Below the pieces are notes generated by a model, which searched no databases, was not told the DNA's origin, and worked only from the letters and a program-made list of their open reading frames with translations. Shown here piece after piece: positions 39,018 through 48,066 of a stretch of DNA of 48,066 bases. Position numbers and translations under genes: made by a program. Source of the DNA: Chara braunii (taxonomy: Eukaryota > Streptophyta > Charophyceae > Charales > Characeae). Numbering within the stretch: the first letter of the stretch is position 1; each line of letters begins with the position of its first letter. Location: NCBI GenBank assembly GCA_003427395.1, contig BFEA01000064.1, positions 2,710,735 to 2,758,800 on the forward strand, given 5' to 3'.

Positions 39018-39725
39018 TTACCTCCATCGCTGAGTATCGCGCTTGAGTGTTGTAGAACTGCACAAATCGTAGTAAACATCTTTAATCGTGACGTCGTTCA
39101 ACTTTCGATAATAAATGCAAATTTGAAATTTTTCCGCTTTCTTTGGTACAATCGCCATTGAGAATGACCAAGATCCGATCGCAGGTTCGATCCACCCATT
39201 AACTTCAAACTCTTTAATCCTCTGAAATGTGGCAAGTCGTTGTGTAGGGGAATACCGATATGGAGTGTAGCTAATCGGTGGATGGTTCCGGGTACTTATT
39301 TCATGCTTAAGCACACTAGTCATACCAATGTCGTTATCATGCACAATCAATACGCCCGTGTATTCATGCAATACATCTTTTTCGTTTCTCTTTAAGAACG
39401 CAGAAGGGACTACTACCGTCGGATTAGTGCCAAAAATATCAAGTCGGATTTCAGACCAATTGGGAACAAGCGGACGCATTCCTTCTGTGCTGGAAAACAT
39501 GGAACTACTTGTTTGAACCGAAAATACGGTGGGTAACATCTGTGATTTCGCATTGCTGACCAACTCCATTATTTTTCCTTTTTTGTCGATTTCAGGGTCA
39601 GTAATGCTAGGCACGATTTCTAATTCCATGAGCTCTATCATTTCACTCATCTTATCCAGAACATCAGTAACAGGCGTTTTGGTGTCCTCCTTGATCAATT
39701 CTATCATCGTGACATCTGTAAGCAA
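39018..39725 (-). pseudogene. Ty3/gypsy pol: protease-RT linker and RT N-terminus
   Basis: The minus-strand open stretch ends in HEISTRNHPPISYTPYRYSP, then VNGWIEPAIGSWSFSMAIVPKK and FQICIYYRKLNDVTIKDVYY. These are the gypsy RT N-terminal blocks (pRR.sP, G.I.PS.SPW.SP.v.V.KK, wR.CvDYR.LN..T..D.Y). The canonical Asp of CVDYR is Tyr here. The sequence then departs from the family immediately after D-V-Y-Y, so the palm with its catalytic Asp residues, RNase H and integrase are absent. Confidence 0.85.
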
Positions 39726-39728
39726 AGG

Positions 39729-40229
39729 TCAAAGAAAAGAGGCAGAAAAATTCAAATACTGCGTCATTTGCTGATATCTCTTCCAAAGAGAAAGAGTATC
39801 GTCGTACAAGGTACGAGGGGGCTGCAAAAGGTCTTTCATATATGCGATCTGTAATATCGGTTTCCCGAGAAAGGAGGTAGCAGGGACTTGTATTTCTGTA
39901 AGAGTTAGAAACGAAAGAGGAGGAGGTGGATCAGAGATGGGCTCAGTACTCTCAATACCCAAACAAAAAGAAGGCGCAGTTCGACGAATCATTCAAAAAT
40001 CTTCTTTTGCTTCTTGAACGAAAAGTCGAACGATCTTGCTCCACTCTTCATTTGTTGGCGTATGCTTTACAAGCCCCGCATAATCTCTCTCATTGTATTC
40101 ATGCTCGTCGGAGGGAAGATACTTATTGTCACTATCTTCTGACGAGCTAACCTTCAACTCTCTTAACTTTGTTTTCTGACTATCCTGAGTCCTTATCATC
40201 CCAATTTGTACTACCTTTTCCATCGTCAT
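39729..40229 (-). pseudogene. Gypsy polyprotein linker region
   Basis: Two overlapping open pieces (40229-39993, acidic and Ser-rich; 39992-39729, Pro-rich) lie between the protease and RT parts in the same orientation. No domain is recognised. They are presumably the protease-RT spacer of the polyprotein. Confidence 0.5.
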
Positions 40230-40237
40230 CGTCCGTT

Positions 40238-40640
40238 TCAGGCGGCGAATGGGGATACGAAGGGGAACAGTTGTGTCTTACCTCCAGTGTATGCGAGAAT
40301 CAATTGACGCGACTCAAAGTGAAAACGCACACCCACGACCATTGTCCAAGGTAATCCCTGCAACACAGAATACGATTGCACATTTATCACTAATGTATTC
40401 ACAAACACATACATCCGCCCAACCTTGATTGCCACTGCACATTTTTTATCAACACTAAGATGTTCATGGTTTCCTCACCAACCGATACATAGTTATCCTT
40501 TTGAAAGAGGGGAAGGATGAAGTTTAGTCGTTCGACCTTTCACACTGTATCAAGTGAGAGCGCGACGGCAGATGAACCTGTATCAATCACAACATTGAAC
40601 GGCTTTCCCTACGACTCACAGACACACTCAACACTCTTCC
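40238..40640 (-). pseudogene. Gypsy aspartic protease (retropepsin-like), broken
   Basis: PFNVVIDTGSSAVALSLDTV carries the catalytic DTG (about 40577-40585), followed by an in-frame stop. After a frame change the C-terminal part reads VLQGLPWTMVVGVRFHFESRQ, the LLGxPWL-type block of gypsy proteases. At least one stop and one frameshift separate the halves. Confidence 0.8.
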
Positions 40641-40960
40641 ACAAGACAGGTCGAATACAGATGAAATTTTTTTTCTCCGCATAAGAAATCGTTGTCATAC
40701 GAGTGGCTTCGGGCGTCTCCTGCTCCTCTGGAGGATAAGGAGAAGAGGGCGATGATTTTGTCGGTTCTTCCTTCGTCTTCAATATCCTAGGGACGCGCTG
40801 ATACGCGAACCGTTTGTGGTTCTTCTGGCATTGTTGCAGGAGCTTGTCGTTCATAGCTTTAAATATCGTCAGGAAATGGCCACTGGAACAGAGACTCGAA
40901 TATCTAACATTTTTGTGTTTGTCGGCCATCGATTTCACCTGTCCTGAAATGAGGGTCAGG

Positions 40961-42425
40961 TTATGATTTGTGCTCTACCCATTCAAGCTCGTCTTTCCCG
41001 GGTTGGATAGCTGCAATCAGGCCAGCCAACAAAAGGCACTTAGACGGATTGACGACATACGTTGCTTCGTACCAAGTACCAGATATCGACGAAGTCTGAT
41101 CCGTGGACGCAAGAGGGGCCGAGGAAGGGGAACAGTGTCCCAACTCTCCGATTCCTTCCAGCAACGCAACTACTCATCCCTGATTAGTGACTACAGGTGC
41201 AGCCGCGGGGGGCGGTGGGTTTCACTTTGGAAGGGGGTAATCCCGGATGAAGTGTCCAGGCTGCTTACAATTTTAACACTCTACTCTGCTTTGAGCGGCA
41301 ACCTGATGGGGCACAGCTGGAGCAGGGAGAGCGACTTGTGTAGGCGGTGCAGGAAGCAGGGGGTAAGGAGAGGAGGGATCAGCTCGCAAAGCTCTGGACG
41401 AATTTGCTCTTGTGTTCGTATTTATAAGTTTGCGCAAAAACTGCTCGTGTCGATCCATCTGAGAAGTTTGTGTTTGTATTAGGTGATTCATCCACTCCGA
41501 TTGTCGGGAAGTGACAGTGTGAATCATCTGCGAAAGATGAAGATTGGTGATAGGAACATGCACTTGTGCAAAAGACTGAGGCATGGCAGTGGTTACATGA
41601 GTGGGCTTGAAAAATGGAGGGGGTGAAGAAGAAGAAGGGACAAAGTAGGGAATTCGAGTGCATGACCCTATGGTGGTCCGCCTGGGTTTTCCGGATTGTG
41701 ACGGTGGTAAAACCGACCAATCAATCGTAGCCAGGATCGCCTTTTGGCAGCTACATCTTCTATCGTATCAACTGTCCTTTTCACTTTGATCTATGTATTT
41801 TTGTGTATCCTGGGAATCCAACTCGGCTGCCTTTGCAATAATATCAGGCAACAAGGTCGTTTTGGGCAAAACTTCTTTTTCCAACTTCACCTTCAAAACC
41901 GGGTTTCAAAGATGATCTATGAACCAATTTCAAGCACCACTCTTTTTCGTTCCATACTTATCCAAAGTTGTATGAAATCTATATACAAAATCCGACAACA
42001 ATTCCCCTTACTGTTCAGGGCACTTTTTCAATACAAACCATGCAGCGTCCTCACTCATTGAATTTTATCAAGAAGGCGGTTTTAAACGTTGCCCAATCTA
42101 ACCACCTATGACGCTTGAACCAATTATGAGTGGAATTTTTTACAAGCAGGGTGATCACCTGAGGAAGATCAGCCGCATCATAGCCTTGAGCCTCTACAGC
42201 TTCGAGCCATGCCTCAGGATGAGTGTGATTATGAAAAAATGGAAAGGTGTTGAAATGCTTACTGTTACCAGGGAAGAAGGAACATTAGCGTTGGTCATGG
42301 TTGCATCCACTTTCACCTCTGTCGATCTATTTCGAGTGACGGGATAACTCCTTCGGTTTGAATGACTCGGAGCTCGTCCTCTTGCCAACTCGTCTCTCTA
42401 TTATCAGAACCCACATGTGCCATCT
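40961..42425 (-). pseudogene. Gypsy gag remnant with inactivated zinc knuckle
   Basis: A likely start, ATGGCACATGTGGGTTC, lies at 42425 in minus sense (MAHVGSDNRETSWQEDELRV). The capsid-like stretch WLEAVEAQGYDAADLPQVIT with a following WFKRH block is around 42210-42110. A Gln/Ser-rich coil and Pro-rich linker lie at 41584-41273. At 41235-41279 the zinc knuckle reads C-stop-N-C-K-Q-P-G-H-F-I-R-D-Y, so one position is a stop and the last Cys is Tyr. Just upstream, TTGGTATCC resembles the start of an initiator-Met tRNA primer-binding site. Confidence 0.7.
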
Positions 42426-45200
42426 TGGATACCAACCTAATGCCCTATACTGTGAAGACACAAACATAAGTTAAATCTCCCTCGTAGTTCAGTTTTAGCG
42501 ATAAATGGTCATTGTCGCGTGAGGAAGAAAATGGACGCGCGCAATTTTCGAACGTCTCCCTAATCCAAAAAGTATTTTTGAACTTTCATCCTTGACGTTT
42601 TTTGAACGGAAAGGCAGGGCTACGCACGTGGGATCTCATTTTTGAATTAAGTCTCATCGCCGCTCACTATAGAGCTTTGAATTCGACGTGAAAGGTCGCT
42701 ACATGGTTGCTATTTCCTTAAACTCGCTCACCCTCGCTGTGTGTCCGATAGTGAAAACCCCTTTCCCGATAACGCTTGGTGAGACAACAATCGTTGTAGA
42801 GTATTGGACCAATGGGAGGTTACCAGGATGACAATCAACTCGTTGAAGAACAATAATAAAGAGTAAGGCGAAAAATGAACGATCACAAACCCAGCACCCA
42901 GGAACCTCGAACACCTCGTTTCCGGAGGGAAATAATAACATCCTTCGATCTTTGCGACGATTTTTCGTACGTTCCACACGCATACATGTTGTCTTTCTGA
43001 GTTGTACAAGAAGCACGGGAAGTCGGTGTCGAGTCGGATCAATATGATTAATCCACATGACATACATTGGTTAGTGGCGTTGGTCTACGCAATCCGTCAT
43101 TCGATCTTATAAAAAACACAAGTGTTGATATCCATTAAGGGAAGGAAGGAAGCAAAAACTACGCCTGAGCAAATCCTCCATGAAAAGGAAATAACAATAA
43201 ATATTTCGTTAAAAGTGAACTTTAGTTCGTTCATTTTTTATAATGAAGCTTAAATCGATGCGGACAATATGAACCAGGGAGTGAAATAAATGAGAATAAA
43301 GTGATACATATAGTACAAAGTAAGGGCAAGGGTTCTCACTCAAAATGCTTAACGATAACATATCAGCCTATATACACTGTATTAATTTAAATTTCAAATT
43401 GTTTGTTTGTTTGGCAAAAACATCGCTTTTCATGAAATATGTGTTTAACACATAAGTCTCATTATGTCAAAATCATCAATAAAATAGTCATCCAATACGT
43501 ATGAGAAAGTGTTTCTCTCCTGACATGTTTTTGTGTGCAGTTGAGTTCGTTCGACGACACTTCGAATATAAAAAATGAGTAGGGGCAGATAATCATGGGC
43601 ACACCTTTCGTTACGAACAACATATTTCATTCATTGTACTTAAAAGAAGTGGGGGAAGAAGGGCAAGGTGACGTAACCTCGTTGGCCTCTCAAGTTCGGT
43701 GATGCTCGTCCCTATGACATCCGACCGAACTAAAAGAGATGAGCGGGGTGGGAACTCAGAAGCAGACAAGAGCAAGGAAAACGCTTCACCATCCATTCAT
43801 TCATCTAGAGAGAGAGAAAGAGGGGGAGAGAGAGAGCATTGACAGAGTCGTAGCTTGACCGAGGAAGTGGACTAAGTGGTAAGGCAGAGTACGAGCATAC
43901 GAGTAGATATGAAGAAAACTAACGTTTTGTCGTAAACTTAGCTTCCAAAATAGAAAAAGAACGAAGAACAAGACACGCAAACCTTCCTATCTCATATTAT
44001 GGCCCCAGGCCATACAACTACTTGTCCACACACACACCTTTCTTACTCAGGCACTGGCAGTCCCGACTGCCACATACCAACCCTCGTACTATAGTGATCG
44101 TCCCTCCCCCAACTTAGTTTCTATGTCGACTTGCCCAGATCCTGCAGTTCGTCGAGGCCACCCAACGCACAGCCTCGCGAAAGTACAGTTAGCTCGTCAT
44201 GACTTTTCGACTCGCCGATCATCACATCATCTAGCCACTACTTCAAGTTCACTGAAGTTGGCAGATGGGTTGAGAGAGCTCTTCGGACGCGCTTGCGAGT
44301 TTTATAGTTGCAGAGGGGGAAGTAAAAGACACGAGAGAGGGAAGGAGAAGGGGTAGAAGAATGAGGGGAGGGGAAAAAGATTGATCACATGGGGAAAGCC
44401 ATATTGATCTGCGCGAGTTCTTCGCAGCTAATCAAATGACAACGTGGGGCGGGGGGGATGCCTCTTTACACGTTATAGTTGATGATCCGAAGGCCCTGAG
44501 AAGGGTTCAGTAGGGACTTCCTGTACGGGGATGAAGGTGGAAAAGGGGAGTGGGCGAGGAGTGGTGCAGAGGGGGACCAAGATTGAAATGAAGAGAGAGA
44601 GAAAAAAGCGCGAAGGACAAGGGGATGGAGAACTGTTACAGATTAAAAGAAGAAAGCGCGAAGGAAAATGGTACTAGAGATGGCTTGGGATACAATGGAA
44701 GGTGGAGGAAGCAAAAAGGCACTGAAACAGTTATGCTCCATCCAATCCAGCTCTAAGACTAATTTAATATTTAAAAATTCAAAAACAATATCCGCGCGCG
44801 GAATTAGACGCGCAAAGTTCTACGCCTTGTCATATCTTTTCAGAAAATTAATCGAGCCTTCCGAGTCCGTGACTGATTTGGGGGATACTCATATGCAAGG
44901 AAGGACACGCCAACGAAAAGTGCGCCCACAAATTCCTAACTGCAATTCCCAGTGTGCTCGCTAAGGCGCGCGTATTTCCTACATAAATTCATAGACCTTG
45001 AAGAAAAACAAAGAAAATTTTTGAAGATCCTGAGAAAACAAAAATACTTTGAAGTGGGGAGGCCTCGGCGGTCATTGATTCCATGCATTACCCATATGCC
45101 AAAAAGAAAGTACCCCAAAGCCTGTTAATGGCCAAAAAGAAAAAAGTAGAAGAGCACAGGCTTCATAAGTTCGTTTGAGTACAAAAGTTGGCAAGGATTT
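42426..45200. other. Non-coding stretch; may include the 5' LTR of the gypsy remnant
   Basis: No genes are supported. It lies upstream (minus sense) of gag and may hold the 5' LTR, but no second LTR copy exists in the window to define it. On the minus strand ACTATAAAACTCGC (near 44297-44310) is a TATA-like site. A GA-rich patch lies at 43807-43840. Long open frames are absent. Confidence 0.35.
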
Positions 45201-45219
45201 TCAGAATTGGACCTAGAAG

Positions 45220-46031
45220 TTGGTGCAGCAGTTGGCTCCTGCCGTGCGTGGACTAAGGAGTCAACAACAACATTTATCTTGTGTTTTGCTGGCTATACCT
45301 TCGGAGTGGCGGCGGTGTATCCAACAAAGAACGGTGGTAATGGGTATGCGGTTGAGAGATGAGACTCAGACCCGCCTGTCCCACCTGTGGAGGCTGGTTG
45401 AATATACACCTGGTGTTGCTTGCGTGTTAGAGCCATGAGAGGTAAAAGATGGATGTACAGGCTTGGGTTCTTTTCTTGTTCCCTCTTCGGCAATTCCTGT
45501 CCCAACAACGTTCAACAACGTTGGATGGAATATTGCATTTTGTGTCGCTCAGAGCAAGGCCATTTCTGCTTTTGATTTTTTTTCCTTTCTCTGTTTCTAC
45601 CCCTGTGTATCAACTTTTTTTAACCCGTGGGACTGGTATTGGGTGGATCCTGTTATGTTGACCTGTGTTTATTCGCCTTTCGACTTCACTGTCAAGCTTG
45701 CTTATAACTTGATGTTGTCGGTGGAAGATATTCCTGATCATGTATTTGTGCGTTGGCAGCAATTCCGTTTGCTTCGAGGAATGCATTATTACCTGTTTCA
45801 GCTAAGACTGGAGCAGTTTTGGGTTACCCTCCTTGCTTTGTGTGTTCCTTTGGCTATAGTTCATCCTTTCGACTCTTGTCGGGGCCAGGTCAGTGTAGCG
45901 GCTCGTCGGTTATACCGGTTCTGTGGTTAAGCGTACCAAGTACGAGGCTACAATGCTCCTCATAAACGGTGGTTCAGGGGGAACAAACTATGGAGGTGGA
46001 GGGACGTTCGGTGGCAATATTGGTGGTCAAG
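45220..46031 (+). pseudogene. Gag/ORF1-like relic preceding a zinc knuckle
   Basis: Plus-strand reading changes frame several times. Pieces such as NALLPVSAKTGAVLGYPPCF and the Gly-rich GGTNYGGGGTFGGNIGGQAV run (about 45965-46030) lead into the zinc-knuckle motif that follows. A low-complexity linker before a CCHC knuckle is usual for retrotransposon gag or ORF1. The family is not determined. Confidence 0.45.
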
Positions 46032-46410
46032 CTGTCCAGTTGGCACAAGGGAGAGGAAGTCAGGCTTTCCTATGGTGGGTTTGGGAGCGGAAACACAGGG
46101 ACATACTACAACTGTGGCAAAGTCAGGTGTTTTGCGTTCGATTGCTGGTAACGGAGGCAACGGTATCAAGAACCGCTCCTCCACCCTGAATTAGGTGTCC
46201 TTTGTTTCCTCCTTTCCCCCCTGTCCAGTTGGCACAAGGAAGAGCAAATGTCAGGCTTTCCTATGGCGGGTTTGGGAGCGGAAACACAGGGACATACTAC
46301 AACTGTGGTAAAGTCGGGTGTTTTGCGCTCGATTGCTGGTCACGGAGGGAACGATATCAAGAACCGCTCCTCCACCCTGAATTAGTGTCCTTTGTTCCCT
46401 CCTTTCCCCC
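46032..46410 (+). pseudogene. Tandemly duplicated degenerate zinc-knuckle segment
   Basis: Two ~190-bp copies (46032-46220 and 46221-46410) each encode SYGGFGSGNTGTYYNCGKV, then C-F-A-x-D-C-W. This is the C-x2-C-x4-H-x4-C knuckle with the first Cys changed to Tyr and the His changed to Cys in both copies. Copy 1 stops right after the knuckle (W-stop). Copy 2 runs on as SRRERYQEPLLHPELV. Because both copies share the altered residues, the duplication came after the decay. Confidence 0.75.
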
Positions 46411-46474
46411 CTCTTTCCTCTTCTTCTCCCTCTATTTTTTTATAAGGATGACCTCCATTGATATATTATAGTTG

Positions 46475-46560
46475 TCCACCTGGCCTCGCTCAGTCGGTAT
46501 ACCCATGAACTGTTGAAATGCAGACCTAAGTTCAAACTCTGCTGATGCAGATTAGTAAAA
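46475..46560 (+). mobile_element. tRNA-derived SINE-like unit (family B), copy 3
   Basis: TCGCTCAGTCGG (46486-46497) matches the A box at 11 of 12. ATGAACTGTTGAAATGCAGA follows, then a weak B box (AGTTCAAACTC, 46529-46539). It is homologous to the unit at 7296-7349. Confidence 0.6.
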
Positions 46561-46599
46561 TATTACAATTCTGAATTAGCTAGGGTCCATCGGTTCAAT

Positions 46600-47455
46600 G
46601 TTTTTTTTTTATTATTTTTTTCCTTGGTCGTTGCCCCTTTACAAAAAGAAGGGAGAAGGAAAAATGAAAAAATAAGGAAAAGCAAAGAGAAGGAGGGGGG
46701 GGGGGGAGGAGAGGGAGGGGGGGCACCCAACAACTGTACCACGGGTCACGAAGCTACACTAACCAAAACAAGTTAGCCAACAATGTGTCGCAGACCATAA
46801 TACAAGAACAAACCAAAAAATAACTTTGTCACGCCTATTTATTACCTATTCTAGTCTGTGGCCCACCTATAGCATTATCTATCTATTCCCTGGTTATAGC
46901 ACTGGTACGTTCCCTTGTCCGCCTAACCCGGCGTTCGGTCCAATTACCTTTACTTTTCCTTGTTTTTCCTTGTCCTTTTTGGATTGTTAGGTTTTGCAGG
47001 TCTGTGACTTTCCTTTCTTGGGTGGTGGTTGGGTTCTCAGGACAGCGGCCTAGGTTTGACCACCTTTGTTCCTAGAATTTACCCGGCCATAATGAGCACT
47101 ACTCGTAAGCTAAACTGGCTGATGCTGCCAGGATAACTCCGGCCTCAATTTTACCTGTTTAATAAATTTGATTTTTGGGAGGGATAACTAATAGGGTAAG
47201 GTTACAGTATGATAAGCTGGGGTAATTTGCATGGGTTGTTTGTACTGGCTACAAGGCCGCTTAAACAGGGGTAGATTAGGTATTTTTTAGGTAGCCGTAA
47301 GGTGACCTTTGTCTGTTTGGTGTCAGTTTGTTGGCCCCATGTACCTACACTGGGTAATGATCCCACCATGTGATGATGTTTGTTTTGGGTTGTTTGTGAG
47401 GAATTCCCGGCCTCATGTTTCATGATAATGGATTCCTTGCTTTTCTTCCCCCCCC
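46600..47455. other. Unannotated stretch
   Basis: Includes a T-rich patch (46601-46621) and a G-rich run (46694-46720). No coding or known repeat is recognised. Confidence 0.5.
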
Positions 47456-47493
47456 AAAAAAAATAAATATATATATATATGTATGTATATATA

Positions 47494-47543
<50 letters not shown>
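47456..47543. repeat. (TA)n plus A42 tract
   Basis: TATATA/TGTATG repeats (47466-47497) are followed by an A run (47502-47543). Confidence 0.95.
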
Positions 47544-47546
<3 letters not shown>

Positions 47547-47569
47547 AGAAAAAAGAGATATATAGTAGT

Positions 47570-47660
47570 TGATCAACAGGCCTGTCTATGTTGGTACACT
47601 GTTGAACTGTTGAAATGCAGGGAAGAGTCCAAAACCCCAACGGAAACAGCAGAGTGAAAT
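47570..47660 (+). mobile_element. tRNA-derived SINE-like unit (family B), degenerate copy 4
   Basis: GTTGAACTGTTGAAATGCAG is shared with the units near 7313 and 46504. The B box is degraded (GAGTCCAAAACCCC). Confidence 0.4.
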
Positions 47661-47677
47661 ATATATATATATAAGCC

Positions 47678-48066
47678 CAACGAATTCAATTACGTGTCGA
47701 ATCTGGACAGAACGGCCTTTGAGGTCATTTTTATTGTCATTATAGTATTACGGGGAACCCCGTAGCAGCCACGTCCGTGCTCAAGCCTCCAATGAGGGAA
47801 CATGCGGGAGCTGCACCCATCAGCAGGTGGATGATACCGGCCAGGGGTCAACCGGTAGCATTAGGATCGAGCTTCTTCGATGGGCCAGTCACTGTGCCTC
47901 CCCTCCGGTCCCCTCCCCCTATGAACATCAGCACTCTTTGCTCAATGCCACTCGTTGGGACCAACGACATATCTCTAGGTGGCGGGCGCCAAGCTTGCCC
48001 AGGAAGGTACCTGAGGCCAATGGGGATTGAACCCAAGACCTCCTGAATGCCACTTGCGTGCCTTAC
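47678..48066 (-). mobile_element. tRNA-derived SINE (family A), copy 2, runs off the window
   Basis: Colinear with the reverse-strand unit at 14811-15286, including ATTACGGGGAACCCCGTAGC and GGCCAGTCACTGTGCCT. The B box GGTTCAATCCC (48023-48033) is well preserved. The tRNA head (A box) would lie just past the window end. The 3' end is at about 47678, followed by a TATATA tail. It lacks the internal duplication of copy 1. Confidence 0.9.

Overview
This is a repeat-dominated eukaryotic nuclear window with one convincing intact gene. Several things point to the green lineage, probably a streptophyte or charophyte alga with a large genome (Chara-like). A U6 snRNA fragment has the plant-type 3' half. 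The LINE and Ty3 families and the tRNA-derived SINEs are of plant type, and there is a single-exon MFSD1-family transporter. The organism is an inference. Isolated Ns and a 245-N gap (30897-31141) show a draft assembly.

Layout. (1) 1-5370: a decayed Penelope-like retroelement on the minus strand (SAP-like/coiled-coil ORF, CxC segment, reverse transcriptase pieces). It lies between LTR-like direct repeats, the left one split by a 539-bp non-autonomous DNA transposon with an exact 8-bp target duplication. (2) 5400-8520: an inverted/tandem repeat cluster, one copy of a ~0.75-kb dispersed repeat, and a nest of Pol III-type elements that includes a tRNA-headed unit joined to the 3' half of U6 snRNA. 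(3) 9170-13320: a degenerate ~70-bp array, then a minus-strand LINE remnant (ORF1 and part of the endonuclease) split by a foldback element. (4) 13390-17530: the inverted second copy of the dispersed repeat, long CT microsatellites, a tRNA-derived SINE, and a >1-kb polypurine tract whose antisense frames are open only because of composition. (5) 17300-21670: the MFSD1-like gene at 19496-21328. Six CACGTG G-boxes lie in the ~440 bp upstream, and a 27-bp minisatellite directly downstream repeats GCCACGTGGC nine times. (6) 21700-24300: simple and low-complexity repeats and two hairpins. (7) 24400-30136: a plus-strand L1-clade LINE with endonuclease, RT and zinc-binding tail, broken by stops and frameshifts and ending in poly(A). 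(8) 30140-38760: low-complexity DNA, a 509-bp hAT-like non-autonomous element, unrecognised coding relics, and a large foldback with 47-bp repeats in its loop. (9) 39075-42425: a minus-strand Ty3/gypsy remnant (gag with dead zinc knuckle, protease, RT N-terminus). (10) 45220-48066: a gag/ORF1-like relic with a duplicated degenerate zinc knuckle, and further SINEs.

There is no operon-like cooperation between genes. The biology is nested transposition, snRNA/tRNA chimerism, and a transporter gene embedded in G-box-rich repeats. Most coding elements other than the transporter carry stops or frameshifts and should be read as pseudogenes.
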